DNA from: Polaromonas sp.
GTDB taxonomy: Bacteria > Pseudomonadota > Gammaproteobacteria > Burkholderiales > Burkholderiaceae_C
Assembly: GCA_013298945.1 (NCBI GenBank)
Contig: JAAFJR010000001.1
Location: 682,001 to 746,000 of the forward strand
DNA length: 64,000 nucleotides
Direction of reading: 5' to 3'
This document shows positions 17,204 to 26,209 of the stretch, piece by piece. A model generated the notes under the pieces. It searched no databases. It saw only the letters and a list, made by a program, of their open reading frames with translations, and was not told where the DNA came from. Each line of letters begins with the position of its first letter. Position 1 is the first letter of the stretch. Made by a program: the position numbers and the translations under genes.

Positions 17204-18364
17204 TTACTTGCCCTTTTTGAAAGATGTGTAAACAGCAGACAGTGATTCACGACCTGCATTGTCAAACGCAGATGGCGACACCATTTTGGCCATGTCGGCT
17301 GCAGGTGGGAAAACGGCGGTGTTTTTAGCGGTTTCAGGCGTTACCTTTTCCAAGCTGGCTTTGTTCGCTGTCGGGTAACCCAGTTCGTTGGTGAGTGCTG
17401 CAGACACATCTGGGCGCAAGAAATAGTCAATAAAGGCATGCGCGTTGTTTGGGTGCTTGGCGTCTTTGGTGATGGCCAAGTTGTCAAAGAAAATCAAGCC
17501 GCCTGTTTTTGGCAACAGCACTTGCAAGTCTTCGCCGCTCTTGTTCTCGACAGCGCGTGCCTTGGCGATATTGAAGTCGCCTGCCCAGCCCAATGCAACG
17601 CAAGCTTTGCCACTTGCAAAGTCGTCAATCATGGCGCTGGTGAAAATTCGAATATCTGGGCGTACTTTAGCCAGCATGTCTGCCGCCAACTTGTGGTCAG
17701 CCGCCGCATTTGAATAAGCATCTTTGCCCACGTAGTGCAGGGCAGGGGGCATGATTTCTGTCGGTGAATCCAAATAAGCAATACCGCAAGACTTCAGCTT
17801 GCTGGTGTATTTAGCGTCAAATACCAAATCCCAAGCGTTCTCAGGCATGGGTGTTGAGCCCAAAGCTTTGGCGACGCGTTTGGTGTTGATGCCAACGGTG
17901 GTGAAGCTCCAAGCCCATGGAATCAAATGGCTGTTTCCTGGATCAACTTTGGATAGCTTTCCCATGATGTCGCTGTCCAGATTTTTGACATTCGGAATCT
18001 TAGCTGTATCAAGTTTTTGCAGCAATCCTGCTTCAATTTGGCTCTTGGCAAACACAGCGCCTGGCACGACGATGTCATAGCCAGAGTTGCCTGCAACCAG
18101 CTTGGCTTGCAGTGCTTCGTTGTTTTCAAAGGTCTGGTAATTGACTTTGATGCCCGATTCTTTCTCAAAGTTTGCCAGCATGTCTTTCGCAATGTAATCT
18201 GGCCAGTTGTAGACATTGAGCACTTTTTCTTCAGTACTAGCTGCAGGCGCTGCGGCTACGGGAGCTGCTGCAGTGGGCGCAGCTGCAGTAGGCTCAGCCT
18301 GCTTGCTGCAAGCTGCCGCCAGTAAAGAAACAGACAAAACCAGCCAAAGTTTGCTAACTTTCAT
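17204..18364 (-). CDS. potF: Polyamine-binding lipoprotein PotF
   Basis: Extracytoplasmic binding protein of the PotF/PotD family. The signal sequence ends in a lipobox (LLAAAC), so it should be lipid-anchored; this differs from the soluble periplasmic E. coli PotF. An Ala/Pro/Thr-rich linker separates the anchor from the mature domain, which starts VLNVYNWPDYIAKDML (PotF-like, with the Trp-Pro-Asp of the ligand site). The ATG at 18362-18364 follows GGAGTG; a TTG one codon upstream is less likely. 386 residues. Whether the ligand is putrescine or spermidine cannot be read from sequence alone. Confidence 0.92.
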   Translation of the reverse strand: MKVSKLWLVLSVSLLAAACSKQAEPTAAAPTAAAPVAAAPAASTEEKVLNVYNWPDYIAKDMLANFEKESGIKVNYQTFENNEALQAKLVAGNSGYDIVVPGAVFAKSQIEAGLLQKLDTAKIPNVKNLDSDIMGKLSKVDPGNSHLIPWAWSFTTVGINTKRVAKALGSTPMPENAWDLVFDAKYTSKLKSCGIAYLDSPTEIMPPALHYVGKDAYSNAAADHKLAADMLAKVRPDIRIFTSAMIDDFASGKACVALGWAGDFNIAKARAVENKSGEDLQVLLPKTGGLIFFDNLAITKDAKHPNNAHAFIDYFLRPDVSAALTNELGYPTANKASLEKVTPETAKNTAVFPPAADMAKMVSPSAFDNAGRESLSAVYTSFKKGK

Positions 18365-18561
18365 CAAGACACTCCAAAAGAAGGGGTAAAAGAAAAGGGG
18401 GAAATAAAAGCAAAAGCAAATTGTAAAGCAACGATTTATAGTATTTGGTTGGCTTTTACAGGGTAATCCTTAGTTTTGTACATCTTTTGCATACTTAGAA
18501 TCTGTTGCACTGCAATAAATAACAAATTTAGAGACAACGGCTATACACTTCGACTATCAAC

Positions 18562-19110
18562 ATGACTACCAAAAAAACAAGCGCATCCGCTGCAAAAACC
18601 ACAAAGTCTGAAAAGCCAGCAGAAAAAACGCCTAAAACAAGCTTGCGCGTGATTAAAAAATACCCGAATCGGCGCTTGTATGACACTGACACGTCAAGCT
18701 ACATCACCCTAGCTGAAGTGAAGCGCTTGGTCATGAAAAGCGAGCCCTTCATGGTGGTGGACGCTAAAACTGATGACGACTTGACCCGCAGTATCTTGCT
18801 GCAAATCATTTTAGAAGAAGAAACTGGTGGCGTACCTATGTTTACCGAGGCGGTACTGGCCAACATCATCCGCTTTTATGGCAATTCTATGCAGGGTTTC
18901 ATGGGTTCGTATTTAGAGAAAAATGTGCAGACCTTCACCGACATGCAGTCCAAAATGAAAGAGCAAGCCCAAGGCCTCAGCCCTGAAGCCTGGACAACCT
19001 TCATGAGCCCGCAAAACCCGCTGATGCAGGGCGTGATGGGTACGGCGATGGAGCAGATGCAGAAGCAGACGGAGACGATGTTGAGTGTGTTTGGGCTAAA
19101 AGCAAAGTAA
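18562..19110 (+). CDS. phaR: Polyhydroxyalkanoate synthesis repressor PhaR
   Basis: PhaR binds PHB granules and DNA and represses phasin and phaR genes when no polymer is present. The Lys-rich N-terminus precedes the signature RVIKKYPNRRLYDTDTSSYI, followed by the PHB/DNA-binding domain and the accumulation-regulator region (MQGFMGSYLEKNVQTF). 182 residues, typical length. It stands alone, divergent from potF, 30 kb from phaC-phaA-phaB in this window. Confidence 0.95.
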   Translation: MTTKKTSASAAKTTKSEKPAEKTPKTSLRVIKKYPNRRLYDTDTSSYITLAEVKRLVMKSEPFMVVDAKTDDDLTRSILLQIILEEETGGVPMFTEAVLANIIRFYGNSMQGFMGSYLEKNVQTFTDMQSKMKEQAQGLSPEAWTTFMSPQNPLMQGVMGTAMEQMQKQTETMLSVFGLKAK

Positions 19111-19212
19111 GGCAAAGTAAGGCTAAACTCTTAGATAGGTTTAAGTCGGACGAAGTTGCAAGCTATGCCTTAGTTAAATTCAATCTCTGTCGGCAAGCTT
19201 TAAATTTCAAGA

Positions 19213-20571
19213 CTAGATGCCACTCGCTCTTGGATCAAACTCATCACCAATCCCCGGCGGTATTGGCTTATGCTGCCGCAGCGTGCTGTCAAAAGCCATG
19301 ATCATTTTGCGCATGGGCCCACGTACCCAACCGTCCTCCATAGCCGCATCAGTTTCCTCTTTAGGATCGCGTTTGATATTGAAAAGCCATGGCGTTTCTA
19401 GATGTTTAGCACCTTGATTTGGTTCATTTTCAAAAACGAAATGCAGTTTCCAATGTCGCCACTTCACAGCCCTGAGTTCGTTTTTAATGTAAAACAGAAA
19501 GCCTTCCCGAGCTGATTTTTCGCTTTTCCCAGTCCACCAATTCAGCTGGTTGATGCCATCAATGGGGCGGTCATCTGGCAGCTTCGCGCCAACTGCACTC
19601 GCAATCGTTGAATATAAGTCTGTGACATGAATGATGTCATCAGAAACAAGCTTGGGTTCAATTTGCCCTGGCCATCGTACGATTAAGGGTACTCGTAAAC
19701 CACCTTCCATAGCCGTGTGATAGGTTCCGCTCCAAGGGCCAGCTGTACCCCGCCAAGGCCTGCGAAACTCTGGCCCGTTGTCGCTGGCGAAGATGAATAG
19801 GGTATTGTCGCGTATACCTAGTTCATCGACAGCATCTAATATTTGCCCTACGCGGTGATCCATTTCCATCATAGAGTCGGCAAAGTCGCCTACAGCACTT
19901 CGTCCCGCAAAGTCTGGGTGTGGCAAGGTTGGAAAGTGCAAATGCGTCAGTGGCACATAAGCAAAGAAAGGGTTCCCAGCCGTATTTTGACGGCGCATAA
20001 AATCAATCGTCTTTTCTGTCAATTCGCTGTCTATCAGCCGTCGCTTGGGTAGGTCGTAGACAGCGATTTCTTTTACTGGCTTGCCCGCGAAACCCTCCAT
20101 CACATAGGGTAAATCGACCACAGACGGGTCAAACCCTGGCGCGCTCGTGAACATGGTTTCATTGGTGGTACGTGGAATACCATACCACTCGTCAAAACCG
20201 CGCTGATGTGGAAAGCGCCCATCCCGATCACCTAGATGCCATTTCCCGAACATGCCGGTTGCATAACCAGCTTCTTTCATCAATTGAGGCAGTGTGCGCT
20301 CCCAAGGATGAATGCCTTGAGGTAGCCCAGCGGGTACCGATTGAAGTGCGCCTGTGCGAATAGGGTGACGCCCAGTCATGAGTGCTGAGCGTGTTGGAAC
20401 GCAATCGCTTTCAACATTGAAATTTAGAAACTTCATTCCCTCTTGTGCCAAAGCGTCAATGCGCGGAGTAGGTGCACCACGAAGTGCTCCGCCGCCATAG
20501 CAGCCCAATTCTCCCCAGCCCAGATTGTCAGCAAGTACTAAAACGACGTTCAAAGGTTTCATTGAGTCCAT
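19213..20571 (-). CDS. Cytosolic-type sulfatase (formylglycine-dependent)
   Basis: A member of the sulfatase family, which cleaves sulfate esters using a Cys-derived formylglycine. The N-terminus has NVVLVLADNLGWGELGCYGG, where the usual metal-binding Asp pair reads Asp-Asn. The modification motif is Cys57 in CVPTRSALMTGRHPIRTG; the canonical Ser at +3 is Thr. Further metal and active-site segments are FGKWHLGD and FASDNGPEFRRPW. There is no signal peptide in the 452 residues, so activity in the cytosol is inferred. A second in-frame ATG lies three codons in. It starts 2 bases after the Bug-protein stop, so the two form an operon. Confidence 0.88.
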   Translation of the reverse strand: MDSMKPLNVVLVLADNLGWGELGCYGGGALRGAPTPRIDALAQEGMKFLNFNVESDCVPTRSALMTGRHPIRTGALQSVPAGLPQGIHPWERTLPQLMKEAGYATGMFGKWHLGDRDGRFPHQRGFDEWYGIPRTTNETMFTSAPGFDPSVVDLPYVMEGFAGKPVKEIAVYDLPKRRLIDSELTEKTIDFMRRQNTAGNPFFAYVPLTHLHFPTLPHPDFAGRSAVGDFADSMMEMDHRVGQILDAVDELGIRDNTLFIFASDNGPEFRRPWRGTAGPWSGTYHTAMEGGLRVPLIVRWPGQIEPKLVSDDIIHVTDLYSTIASAVGAKLPDDRPIDGINQLNWWTGKSEKSAREGFLFYIKNELRAVKWRHWKLHFVFENEPNQGAKHLETPWLFNIKRDPKEETDAAMEDGWVRGPMRKMIMAFDSTLRQHKPIPPGIGDEFDPRASGI

Positions 20572-20573
20572 CG

Positions 20574-21557
20574 TTATTCCATTGAAATTTTGCGGTCTTT
20601 AATCAGCTTAGCCCAGCGCTCACGGTCTTGAACGATGCGTTGTTGAAATGCTTCTGGTGTGACAGTGCTGATATCCATCGCCGCGTTCTCCAACTTTTGC
20701 TTGATATCTGGCTCTGCCAAGGATGCCAATATGCTAGTGCGCAATTTTGCCATCACAGGTGCGGGGGTTCCTTCCAGTGCAAACACGGCAGACCACTGTG
20801 CAACATCAACATCAGTCGCACCACTTTCCGCCAAGGTGGGCGTGTCAGGCAGCATGACGGATCGCTTACGGGTACTCACAGCTAAGGGAATTAAGCGGCC
20901 CGCTTTGATGTGCGGTAAAACCGCTGCAGCACCTAAAACTGCGGTAGTCACTTGACCAGCAATAACATCATTAACAGCTTGACCACCACCTTTGTAGGGA
21001 ACATGCAGCAAATCAATGCCCAGTTGCTGTGAGAAAAGTTCTCCCACCAAATGCTGGATAGAGCCTTGCCCTGAGCTTGCGTAAGAGACTTGGTTGGGCT
21101 TTCCTTTGGCCAGTGTCTGCAAATCTTTGATAGATTTCAACCCGGAAGAGGGCGCAGTCACCACCACGATAGGCTGAAATGTTAACGCCGCCACAGGTGT
21201 AAAGCTTTTGGTCAAATCCCACGTCGTCGGACGGAAAAGGGGTAAAAGCGAAACCGAGTCTGAGGCGACCAAAAATGTGTACGGATCTTTAGGAGCACGC
21301 AATACGGCTTCTACACCGAGCGCACCATTTGCTCCAGCTTTATTTTCAATTACCACTGTTTGTGCTAGTCGCTTGCGTACGCCCTCAGCCACTACACGGG
21401 CGGCGATGTCATTCGACCCGCCTGCTGGGAACGGTACAACAAAAGTTAACGATTTTGTGGGCCATTCTTGAGCAAATACAGACATTGGCTGCAAAGCCAA
21501 GGCCAATAGGGTCAAGAGAGAAGTTCTGCGTGCTATCGGTAAGAATTGCGTCGACAT
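20574..21557 (-). CDS. Bug-family (TctC-like) periplasmic solute-binding protein
   Basis: Bug proteins are periplasmic receptors with a two-lobed fold that bind carboxylates or aromatic acids; they are greatly expanded in Burkholderiales, usually without a dedicated permease beside them. The signal peptide runs to about residue 29 (ALALQPMSVFAQE). The mature start is WPTKSLTFVVPFPAGGSNDIAAR, the family's anion-binding motif, followed by QTVVIENKAGANGALG. 327 residues. Adjacent to the sulfatase and opposite the LysR gene, so a sulfated or sulfonated ligand is a guess. Confidence 0.9.
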   Translation of the reverse strand: MSTQFLPIARRTSLLTLLALALQPMSVFAQEWPTKSLTFVVPFPAGGSNDIAARVVAEGVRKRLAQTVVIENKAGANGALGVEAVLRAPKDPYTFLVASDSVSLLPLFRPTTWDLTKSFTPVAALTFQPIVVVTAPSSGLKSIKDLQTLAKGKPNQVSYASSGQGSIQHLVGELFSQQLGIDLLHVPYKGGGQAVNDVIAGQVTTAVLGAAAVLPHIKAGRLIPLAVSTRKRSVMLPDTPTLAESGATDVDVAQWSAVFALEGTPAPVMAKLRTSILASLAEPDIKQKLENAAMDISTVTPEAFQQRIVQDRERWAKLIKDRKISME

Positions 21558-21697
21558 GGTATGAGCTCCTTTGAATAGTTTTCAGTATAGGTGGATAAAC
21601 TTAAGCAAATTAGCAATTATTTTGAATTAATCAACAGTTATTTCTGAAGTATCTAATTCTGGAATATGATCGGTTTTTAACTTTACTAAGTGTACGC

Positions 21698-22654
21698 ATG
21701 TCATTGCGCCGGCTGGATCAATTACGTATTCGACATCTAAAGTTTGTGAGTTTGCTCGCTAGTCTAGGAACACTCGCTGCAACAGCAGAACATTTGTCTA
21801 TGACACCCTCTGCGGCGAGCATGATGCTCAGGGAAATTGAAGAGATTTTTGGCGCCAAACTTTTTCGCCGTCAAGGTCGGGGTATGGCGCTAACAGAGGA
21901 GGGTTTGGCGCTGATGCCACGCTGTCAAACAGTGCTTGGTGAAGTGGGCGCTATGCATGCATCCATGGTCGGCGCTAGTCAGTCCCTCCTGCGAATTGGG
22001 GCTTTCCCACACACTGCGACGACTGTGCTCCCCAAAATTGTCCAGCGCTTGATTGAGGGTGCACCTTCTTGGCGGGTTCAAATTTTTGACCACAGCGCTG
22101 ATCACTTGCTTGAGTTGCTTCAGGCGGGTGAAATCGATCTTTTGCTTGGAAGGTTGCCCATTAGTGTGGCCAGTAGTGCAGCCAAAAGTGCGGCCAATAC
22201 TGCGGCCAATACTGCGGCCTATAGCCACTCAATTGCAGACTTAGCACAAAAGCCGCTTTATCAAAGTGGTTTGTCAGTGGTTGTAGGAAAGCAGCACCCT
22301 TTGGTTGGACGCACTGATTTAACGATTAGCGACTTGTTGGCATGGTCATGGGTACTCCCAAGCAGTCACTCCACGACTCGCACATCAGTAACAAACGCAT
22401 TTCTTCGGGAAGGATTGATGCCGCCTGTCCCGATGGTCGAGTCTCCATCATTTTTTTACAGTCTGTCACTGGTGGCTCAAACAAATCTGCTGACTTGTTG
22501 CGCGCATTCAGCCGCTCTTTTAAACAACCATCAAACCTCTATTTTGCCAGTGAAGCTTCAACTCGAGTCCGCGCCAATATCCTTGATTTGGCGAAAAAGT
22601 TCTGTCCAAGCGGTAAGAGCGGTGAATCAAATTGGAGAAGACATCACCGAATGA
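21698..22654 (+). CDS. LysR-type transcriptional regulator
   Basis: The N-terminal winged helix-turn-helix covers about residues 8-70 ([20 protein letters not shown], then [16 protein letters not shown]). The rest is a periplasmic-binding-like effector domain. The protein is transcribed away from the Bug-sulfatase pair across a 140-base gap, the usual place for its regulator. The effector domain contains a short Ala-rich insert, [17 protein letters not shown] (about residues 156-172), made by a 12-base tandem repeat. 318 residues. Confidence 0.9.
   Translation: MSLRRLDQLRIRHLKFVSLLASLGTLAATAEHLSMTPSAASMMLREIEEIFGAKLFRRQGRGMALTEEGLALMPRCQTVLGEVGAMHASMVGASQSLLRIGAFPHTATTVLPKIVQRLIEGAPSWRVQIFDHSADHLLELLQAGEIDLLLGRLPISVASSAAKSAANTAANTAAYSHSIADLAQKPLYQSGLSVVVGKQHPLVGRTDLTISDLLAWSWVLPSSHSTTRTSVTNAFLREGLMPPVPMVESPSFFYSLSLVAQTNLLTCCAHSAALLNNHQTSILPVKLQLESAPISLIWRKSSVQAVRAVNQIGEDITE
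22165..22216 (+). repeat. 12-base in-frame tandem repeat inside the LysR gene
   Basis: About four units of the form (A/G)(C/G)TGCGGCCAAT are adjacent, the last two identical, then a partial unit. They encode [16 protein letters not shown]. Unit length is a multiple of three, so copy changes would keep the frame. Confidence 0.8.
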
Positions 22655-22739
22655 GAGCAATTGCCCCATCCGAGCTGTTATTGCTCAATCCATCGCTTGC
22701 ATAAGTGGCACAGCAGCGGCGATAAGGGATAATCAGGGG

Positions 22740-24176
22740 ATGAGCGCTGCAACACTAAACCCAAATTCGACCCAAACTTCCCCAAATTCCACCAATTCTG
22801 CCCCCAAAGTCGGTTTTGTCAGCCTAGGCTGCCCCAAAGCGCTGACCGACTCTGAGCTGATCCTTACCCAGCTCAGCGCCGAGGGCTACCAAACCTCCAA
22901 AACCTTTGAAGGCGCGGACTTGGTCATCGTCAATACCTGTGGCTTCATCGACGATGCCGTCAAAGAAAGTCTCGATACGATTGGCGAGGCGCTGGCAGCC
23001 AATGGCCGCGTCATCGTTACCGGCTGCTTGGGCGCTAAAAAAGAGGGCGATATGGCGGGGACCGAAGGCAATTTGATCCGCCAAATGCACCCCAGCGTGC
23101 TGGCGGTCACCGGCCCCCACGCCACGCAAGAGGTGATGGACGCCGTCCACACCCACCTGCCCAAGCCGCACGACCCGTTTATTGATTTGGTGCCCAACAC
23201 GTTTGGCGTGGCTGGTATCAAGCTCACCCCCAAGCACTACGCCTACCTCAAAATCTCTGAAGGCTGCAACCACCGCTGCACGTTTTGCATCATCCCGTCC
23301 ATGCGCGGTGACTTGGTCTCCCGCCCGATTGGTGATGTGCTGTCAGAGGCGCACGCGCTCTTCAAAGGCGGCGTGAAAGAGCTCTTGGTCATCAGCCAAG
23401 ACACCTCAGCCTACGGCGTCGATGTTAAATACCGCATGGGCTTTTGGGACGGCAAACCCGTCAAAACCCGCATGTTGGAGCTGGTGCAAACATTGGGTAC
23501 TATCGCTGAGCAATATGGCGCGTGGGTGCGCTTGCACTACGTCTATCCGTACCCGAGCGTGGATGAGATCATCCCGCTGATGGCCACTGGCAAGGTCTTG
23601 CCGTACCTAGACGTGCCGCTGCAACACAGCCACCCCGATGTGCTCAAACGCATGAAACGCCCCGCCAGTGGCGAGAAAAACATGGAACGCATCTTGAAAT
23701 GGCGGCAAATTTGCCCTGAAATCGTCATCCGCAGCACATTCATCGCCGGCTTCCCCGGCGAGACCGAGGCCGAATTTGAGCATTTGCTCGACTTCATGAA
23801 AGAAGCCAAAATCGACCGCGCCGGCTGCTTCGCCTACAGCCCCGTAGCAGGCGCCACCGCCAACGACATCCCCGGCATGCTCCCCCTAGAGCTGCGCGAA
23901 GAGCGCCGCGCCCGCTTCATGGAAGTGGCCGAAGCAGTGTCCGCCGCCAAGTTGCAGTCCCGCGTAGGCGCCACCATGCAAGTCTTGGTAGATTCCGCCC
24001 CCGCCCTAGGTAAAAAAGGCGGCATAGGCCGCACCTACGCCGACGCGCCCGAGATCGACGGCGTCGTCAAACTGCTGCCGCCAGAGAAAATCAGCAAAAC
24101 CCTGAAAGTAGGCGAATTCACCAAAGCCCGCATTGTGGGTACGCAGGGGCATGATTTGGTGGCTTTGCCGATTTAA
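22740..24176 (+). CDS. rimO: Ribosomal protein S12 methylthiotransferase RimO
   Basis: RimO is a radical-SAM enzyme that adds a methylthio group to the conserved Asp of ribosomal protein S12. The N-terminal UPF0004 domain supplies three cluster cysteines ([29 protein letters not shown]). The radical-SAM cluster is [13 protein letters not shown] domain ends the protein ([22 protein letters not shown]). The ATG at 22740 gives 478 residues; the in-frame extension to 22632 overlaps the LysR 3' end and lacks homology. Codon use is much richer in C at third positions than in most neighbours. Confidence 0.94.
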   Translation: MSAATLNPNSTQTSPNSTNSAPKVGFVSLGCPKALTDSELILTQLSAEGYQTSKTFEGADLVIVNTCGFIDDAVKESLDTIGEALAANGRVIVTGCLGAKKEGDMAGTEGNLIRQMHPSVLAVTGPHATQEVMDAVHTHLPKPHDPFIDLVPNTFGVAGIKLTPKHYAYLKISEGCNHRCTFCIIPSMRGDLVSRPIGDVLSEAHALFKGGVKELLVISQDTSAYGVDVKYRMGFWDGKPVKTRMLELVQTLGTIAEQYGAWVRLHYVYPYPSVDEIIPLMATGKVLPYLDVPLQHSHPDVLKRMKRPASGEKNMERILKWRQICPEIVIRSTFIAGFPGETEAEFEHLLDFMKEAKIDRAGCFAYSPVAGATANDIPGMLPLELREERRARFMEVAEAVSAAKLQSRVGATMQVLVDSAPALGKKGGIGRTYADAPEIDGVVKLLPPEKISKTLKVGEFTKARIVGTQGHDLVALPI

Positions 24177-24256
24177 GTAGTGGATTTGATGGGCTGATTG
24201 GCTTAAAAATAAGCTAAAAATGGGAATTTGGCATAAATTCACATCATTTTTTCGCA

Positions 24257-24299
24257 TAGCCGGCGTATTTATTCGATAGATTGCTATATTAATAATAGC
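24257..24299 (-). repeat. Dispersed ~45-bp repeat, first of a tandem pair
   Basis: TAGCCGGCGTATTTATTCGA, then TAGATTGCTATATTAATAATAGC. Confidence 0.8.
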
Positions 24300-24347
24300 G
24301 ATATTGCAAAGTCCACTTGTGGCTATTTTGAGTGAATGAATTGCACA

Positions 24348-24399
24348 CTAGCCGGCGTATTTACTTGGTTTATTGCTATTATTTTTGATAATAAATAGC
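24348..24399 (-). repeat. Dispersed ~45-bp repeat, second of a tandem pair
   Basis: CTAGCCGGCGTATTTACTTG, then TTGCTATTATTTTTGATAATAAATAGC. Confidence 0.8.
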
Positions 24400-24496
24400 T
24401 TGCCCGTGTGGATGGCTGTTTTTGAGTATTTTGGGACGGTTTCCGCCACTGGCTGGCTCATTCGGTCAGTAGTCAGTAGTTAGTAATTGAAATTAC

Positions 24497-24568
24497 ATCT
24501 AACGTTTGACAGGAGGGGCGCTTGAAGGCGGTAGGCCGCAAAGCGCGCTATCGATGGAAGGGTTAGAC
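24497..24568 (-). other. attC-like integron recombination site
   Basis: Read on the minus strand, it starts GTCTAAC (R'' box, RYYYAAC) and ends AAACGTTAGATG (R' box, GTTRRRY). The interior is imperfectly palindromic: GCGCTT (24518-24523) pairs with AAGCGC (24541-24546), and inside it GCGG pairs with CCGC around a TAGG loop. The 72-base length, the end boxes and the position 14 bases after the stop codon of the minus-strand DUF4365 gene match the layout of an integron gene cassette. No integrase or second attC is seen in the window. Confidence 0.72.
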
Positions 24569-24582
24569 ATCACCGACGTTGT

Positions 24583-25440
24583 TCAATATGGCAGGTCTTT
24601 GTCGCTGTTTTCTGAGACAAATGCATCCACCTCGTCTTTTGAAAGGAACATCAACTCGATCTGACTCAGTCGTGACATTTCATCGTTCACTACTTTATCG
24701 TCGCCGTAGTCGTATTGCCCATACGACTTCGCCTTATCGAGTGTCATCCTTAGTAGTTCGAGATCAAGTCCTTCAACATGATCTTCATAAGTTTCTAAAA
24801 ACTTTTCAAGCATTTCGATCTCTCGCAAGTGAACCAGGGCTTGCTCAAGGACCGACTTTCCGGCACCGCTCTCAAACTCATCGACATATCGCTTTAGCCA
24901 GATGAGATTCGCAAGAAAGGAGATTCCAGCATCCCTATGTGCCGTATATGTCACCAGCGAGCGAATCTTCTCAAGGCCAACTCCATTTAGAACGTTGTCG
25001 CGCGGGAAGTGCACTGTCACGTGCTCTTGCCGTTCCCAACGCTTGTGCTCGGAAGTCAGTCGGGTATTGATGTACTTTTGAAGCCAAACAAAGTGCGCTC
25101 GGTCATCAGCTACTGACACGGTCAGCAAGAAGAAAGGGGTCTGAAACATCCGGGCATACAGCAAGGTCTTCACAGGGACGGACATAGAAATCTCTTGTTT
25201 GAAACTCGCAGCATGCCCCTTTATCTGGAAGAGGATGAGGACACCGGTCGGTCGATCGCCATCGAATGCTTCTAACATCATGTCAATGCCATAGTCGCGA
25301 TCCTCTAATCCGCGCTCCAACCAATCGGGTGTTAGCTTGTTTCTTACTACACGGACCGCTTGTGTATCAATCCGATGGGCCTCAATCCGTTTAGGGAGAG
25401 TGGTGAGCTCATTGACACCGGAGTCCTTTTTCTTCGCCAT
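24583..25440 (-). CDS. DUF4365 protein, PD-(D/E)xK nuclease-like; probable integron cassette gene
   Basis: The N-terminal half matches the DUF4365 pattern: DWLERGLEDRDYGIDMMLEA followed by PTGVLILFQIKG. The spaced Asp53, Glu57 and Gln72-x-Lys74 look like the metal-binding core of a PD-(D/E)xK nuclease (inference). Later a DRAHFVWLQKYI strand and a Leu/Glu-rich helical C-terminal half follow. The ATG at 25438-25440 gives 285 residues; a TTG eight codons upstream is also open. The attC-like site 14 bases past the stop, the isolation from neighbours and distinct codon use suggest transfer. DUF4365 proteins are often seen near defence genes; a defence role here is unproven. Confidence 0.78.
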   Translation of the reverse strand: MAKKKDSGVNELTTLPKRIEAHRIDTQAVRVVRNKLTPDWLERGLEDRDYGIDMMLEAFDGDRPTGVLILFQIKGHAASFKQEISMSVPVKTLLYARMFQTPFFLLTVSVADDRAHFVWLQKYINTRLTSEHKRWERQEHVTVHFPRDNVLNGVGLEKIRSLVTYTAHRDAGISFLANLIWLKRYVDEFESGAGKSVLEQALVHLREIEMLEKFLETYEDHVEGLDLELLRMTLDKAKSYGQYDYGDDKVVNDEMSRLSQIELMFLSKDEVDAFVSENSDKDLPY

Positions 25441-25616
25441 CTGTTCTCGCTTCCTAGAGGTCAATCTATCTTGATCTTCAACGTGCAGAGAAGCGCACAG
25501 CTGATGCCAAACGTGTTTTATTTGTCATATCCGCCACATAACAGATAAAACCATAGATATAACTTAAGCGTTAATCTCTGCGAATCTCACTATTTACAGG
25601 GTGGCGACTTGTTAAT

Positions 25617-25632
25617 TTGTGTATCCGTACAG
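25617..25632. promoter_or_regulatory. LexA-like half-conserved box upstream of the DUF4365 gene
   Basis: TTGT-N8-ACAG followed by TATA resembles a CTGT-N8-ACAG SOS box with one mismatch in the first half. It is about 180 bases from the DUF4365 start. Weak evidence; it could be chance. Confidence 0.2.
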
Positions 25633-25666
25633 TATAACCATGTAAACAAGCATTTGATTCTTGGAA

Positions 25667-26089
25667 TTACCCCTTCACCAACGCACTAGCCCCATTCGTC
25701 TCATGCAACGGCACCTCATGCAGTGTCTTCAACCACGGCATCGCGGAGTTGCCCCAGATGGCCAGTTTTGGGGTTAGTTGCGCTCTTTCATTGATGCAGC
25801 CAGCGCGGATTCCGTAGACTTTTGGGGTGTCTGGCTCGGTGGCGTAGAGCTGGGTGCCGCAGTTGCCGCAAAAGCCTTGGGCGCGTGGGTTGCCGCTTTG
25901 GGCGGTTTTGACGTAATGTTTGGGGGTGCCGGTGAGTTTGAAGTTTTCAGCGGGCGTCAAAACCACCTCGCGAAAGGGTGCGCCAGAGAAGGTTTGGCAG
26001 TCGGTGCAGTGGCAAACCACGACTTTAGCGGGGTCTATCAGGGCGGTGAAAGAGATAGCGCCGCAATGGCATTGGCCGGTGATGTTCAT
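25667..26089 (-). CDS. GFA-family zinc protein (CENP-V/GFA domain)
   Basis: The family is named after glutathione-dependent formaldehyde-activating enzyme, but most members have no proven reaction. The 140 residues hold the expected Cys ligands: QCHCGAISF near the N-terminus, VCHCTDCQTFSG around residues 25-36, and FCGNCGTQLY around 73-82. A cytosolic protein. It stands as a single gene between the cassette and brnTA. A catalytic role should not be assumed. Confidence 0.88.
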   Translation of the reverse strand: MNITGQCHCGAISFTALIDPAKVVVCHCTDCQTFSGAPFREVVLTPAENFKLTGTPKHYVKTAQSGNPRAQGFCGNCGTQLYATEPDTPKVYGIRAGCINERAQLTPKLAIWGNSAMPWLKTLHEVPLHETNGASALVKG

Positions 26090-26116
26090 GGTTTTACCCT
26101 TTTTAAAAGTTCAAAT

Positions 26117-26166
26117 TTACTATGTATTTGATAGCTGCTTAGGCAATAAATACGCCGTCTAAAGCC
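26117..26166 (+). repeat. Dispersed ~45-bp repeat, intergenic copy
   Basis: Forward copy with GATAGCTGCTTAGGCAATAA, ATACGCCGTCTAAAGCC. Confidence 0.85.
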
Positions 26167-26209
26167 ATTTTTTACTACAAATGGCTTTAAAAACTGGTGT
26201 TTAGCGGTT

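Larger units (their letters stand above)
24177..24496. other. Gene-free stretch with two same-direction repeat copies
   Basis: I see no gene in this stretch. It holds two copies of the dispersed repeat about 90 bases apart in the same orientation, and a short run of near-duplicates of CAGTAGT/TAGTTAGTAA just before the attC-like site. Confidence 0.7.

Noticed and set aside
22342-22704. 120-codon open frame overlapping the LysR gene.
   Set aside because: It lies in another frame of a well-supported gene and has no family features.
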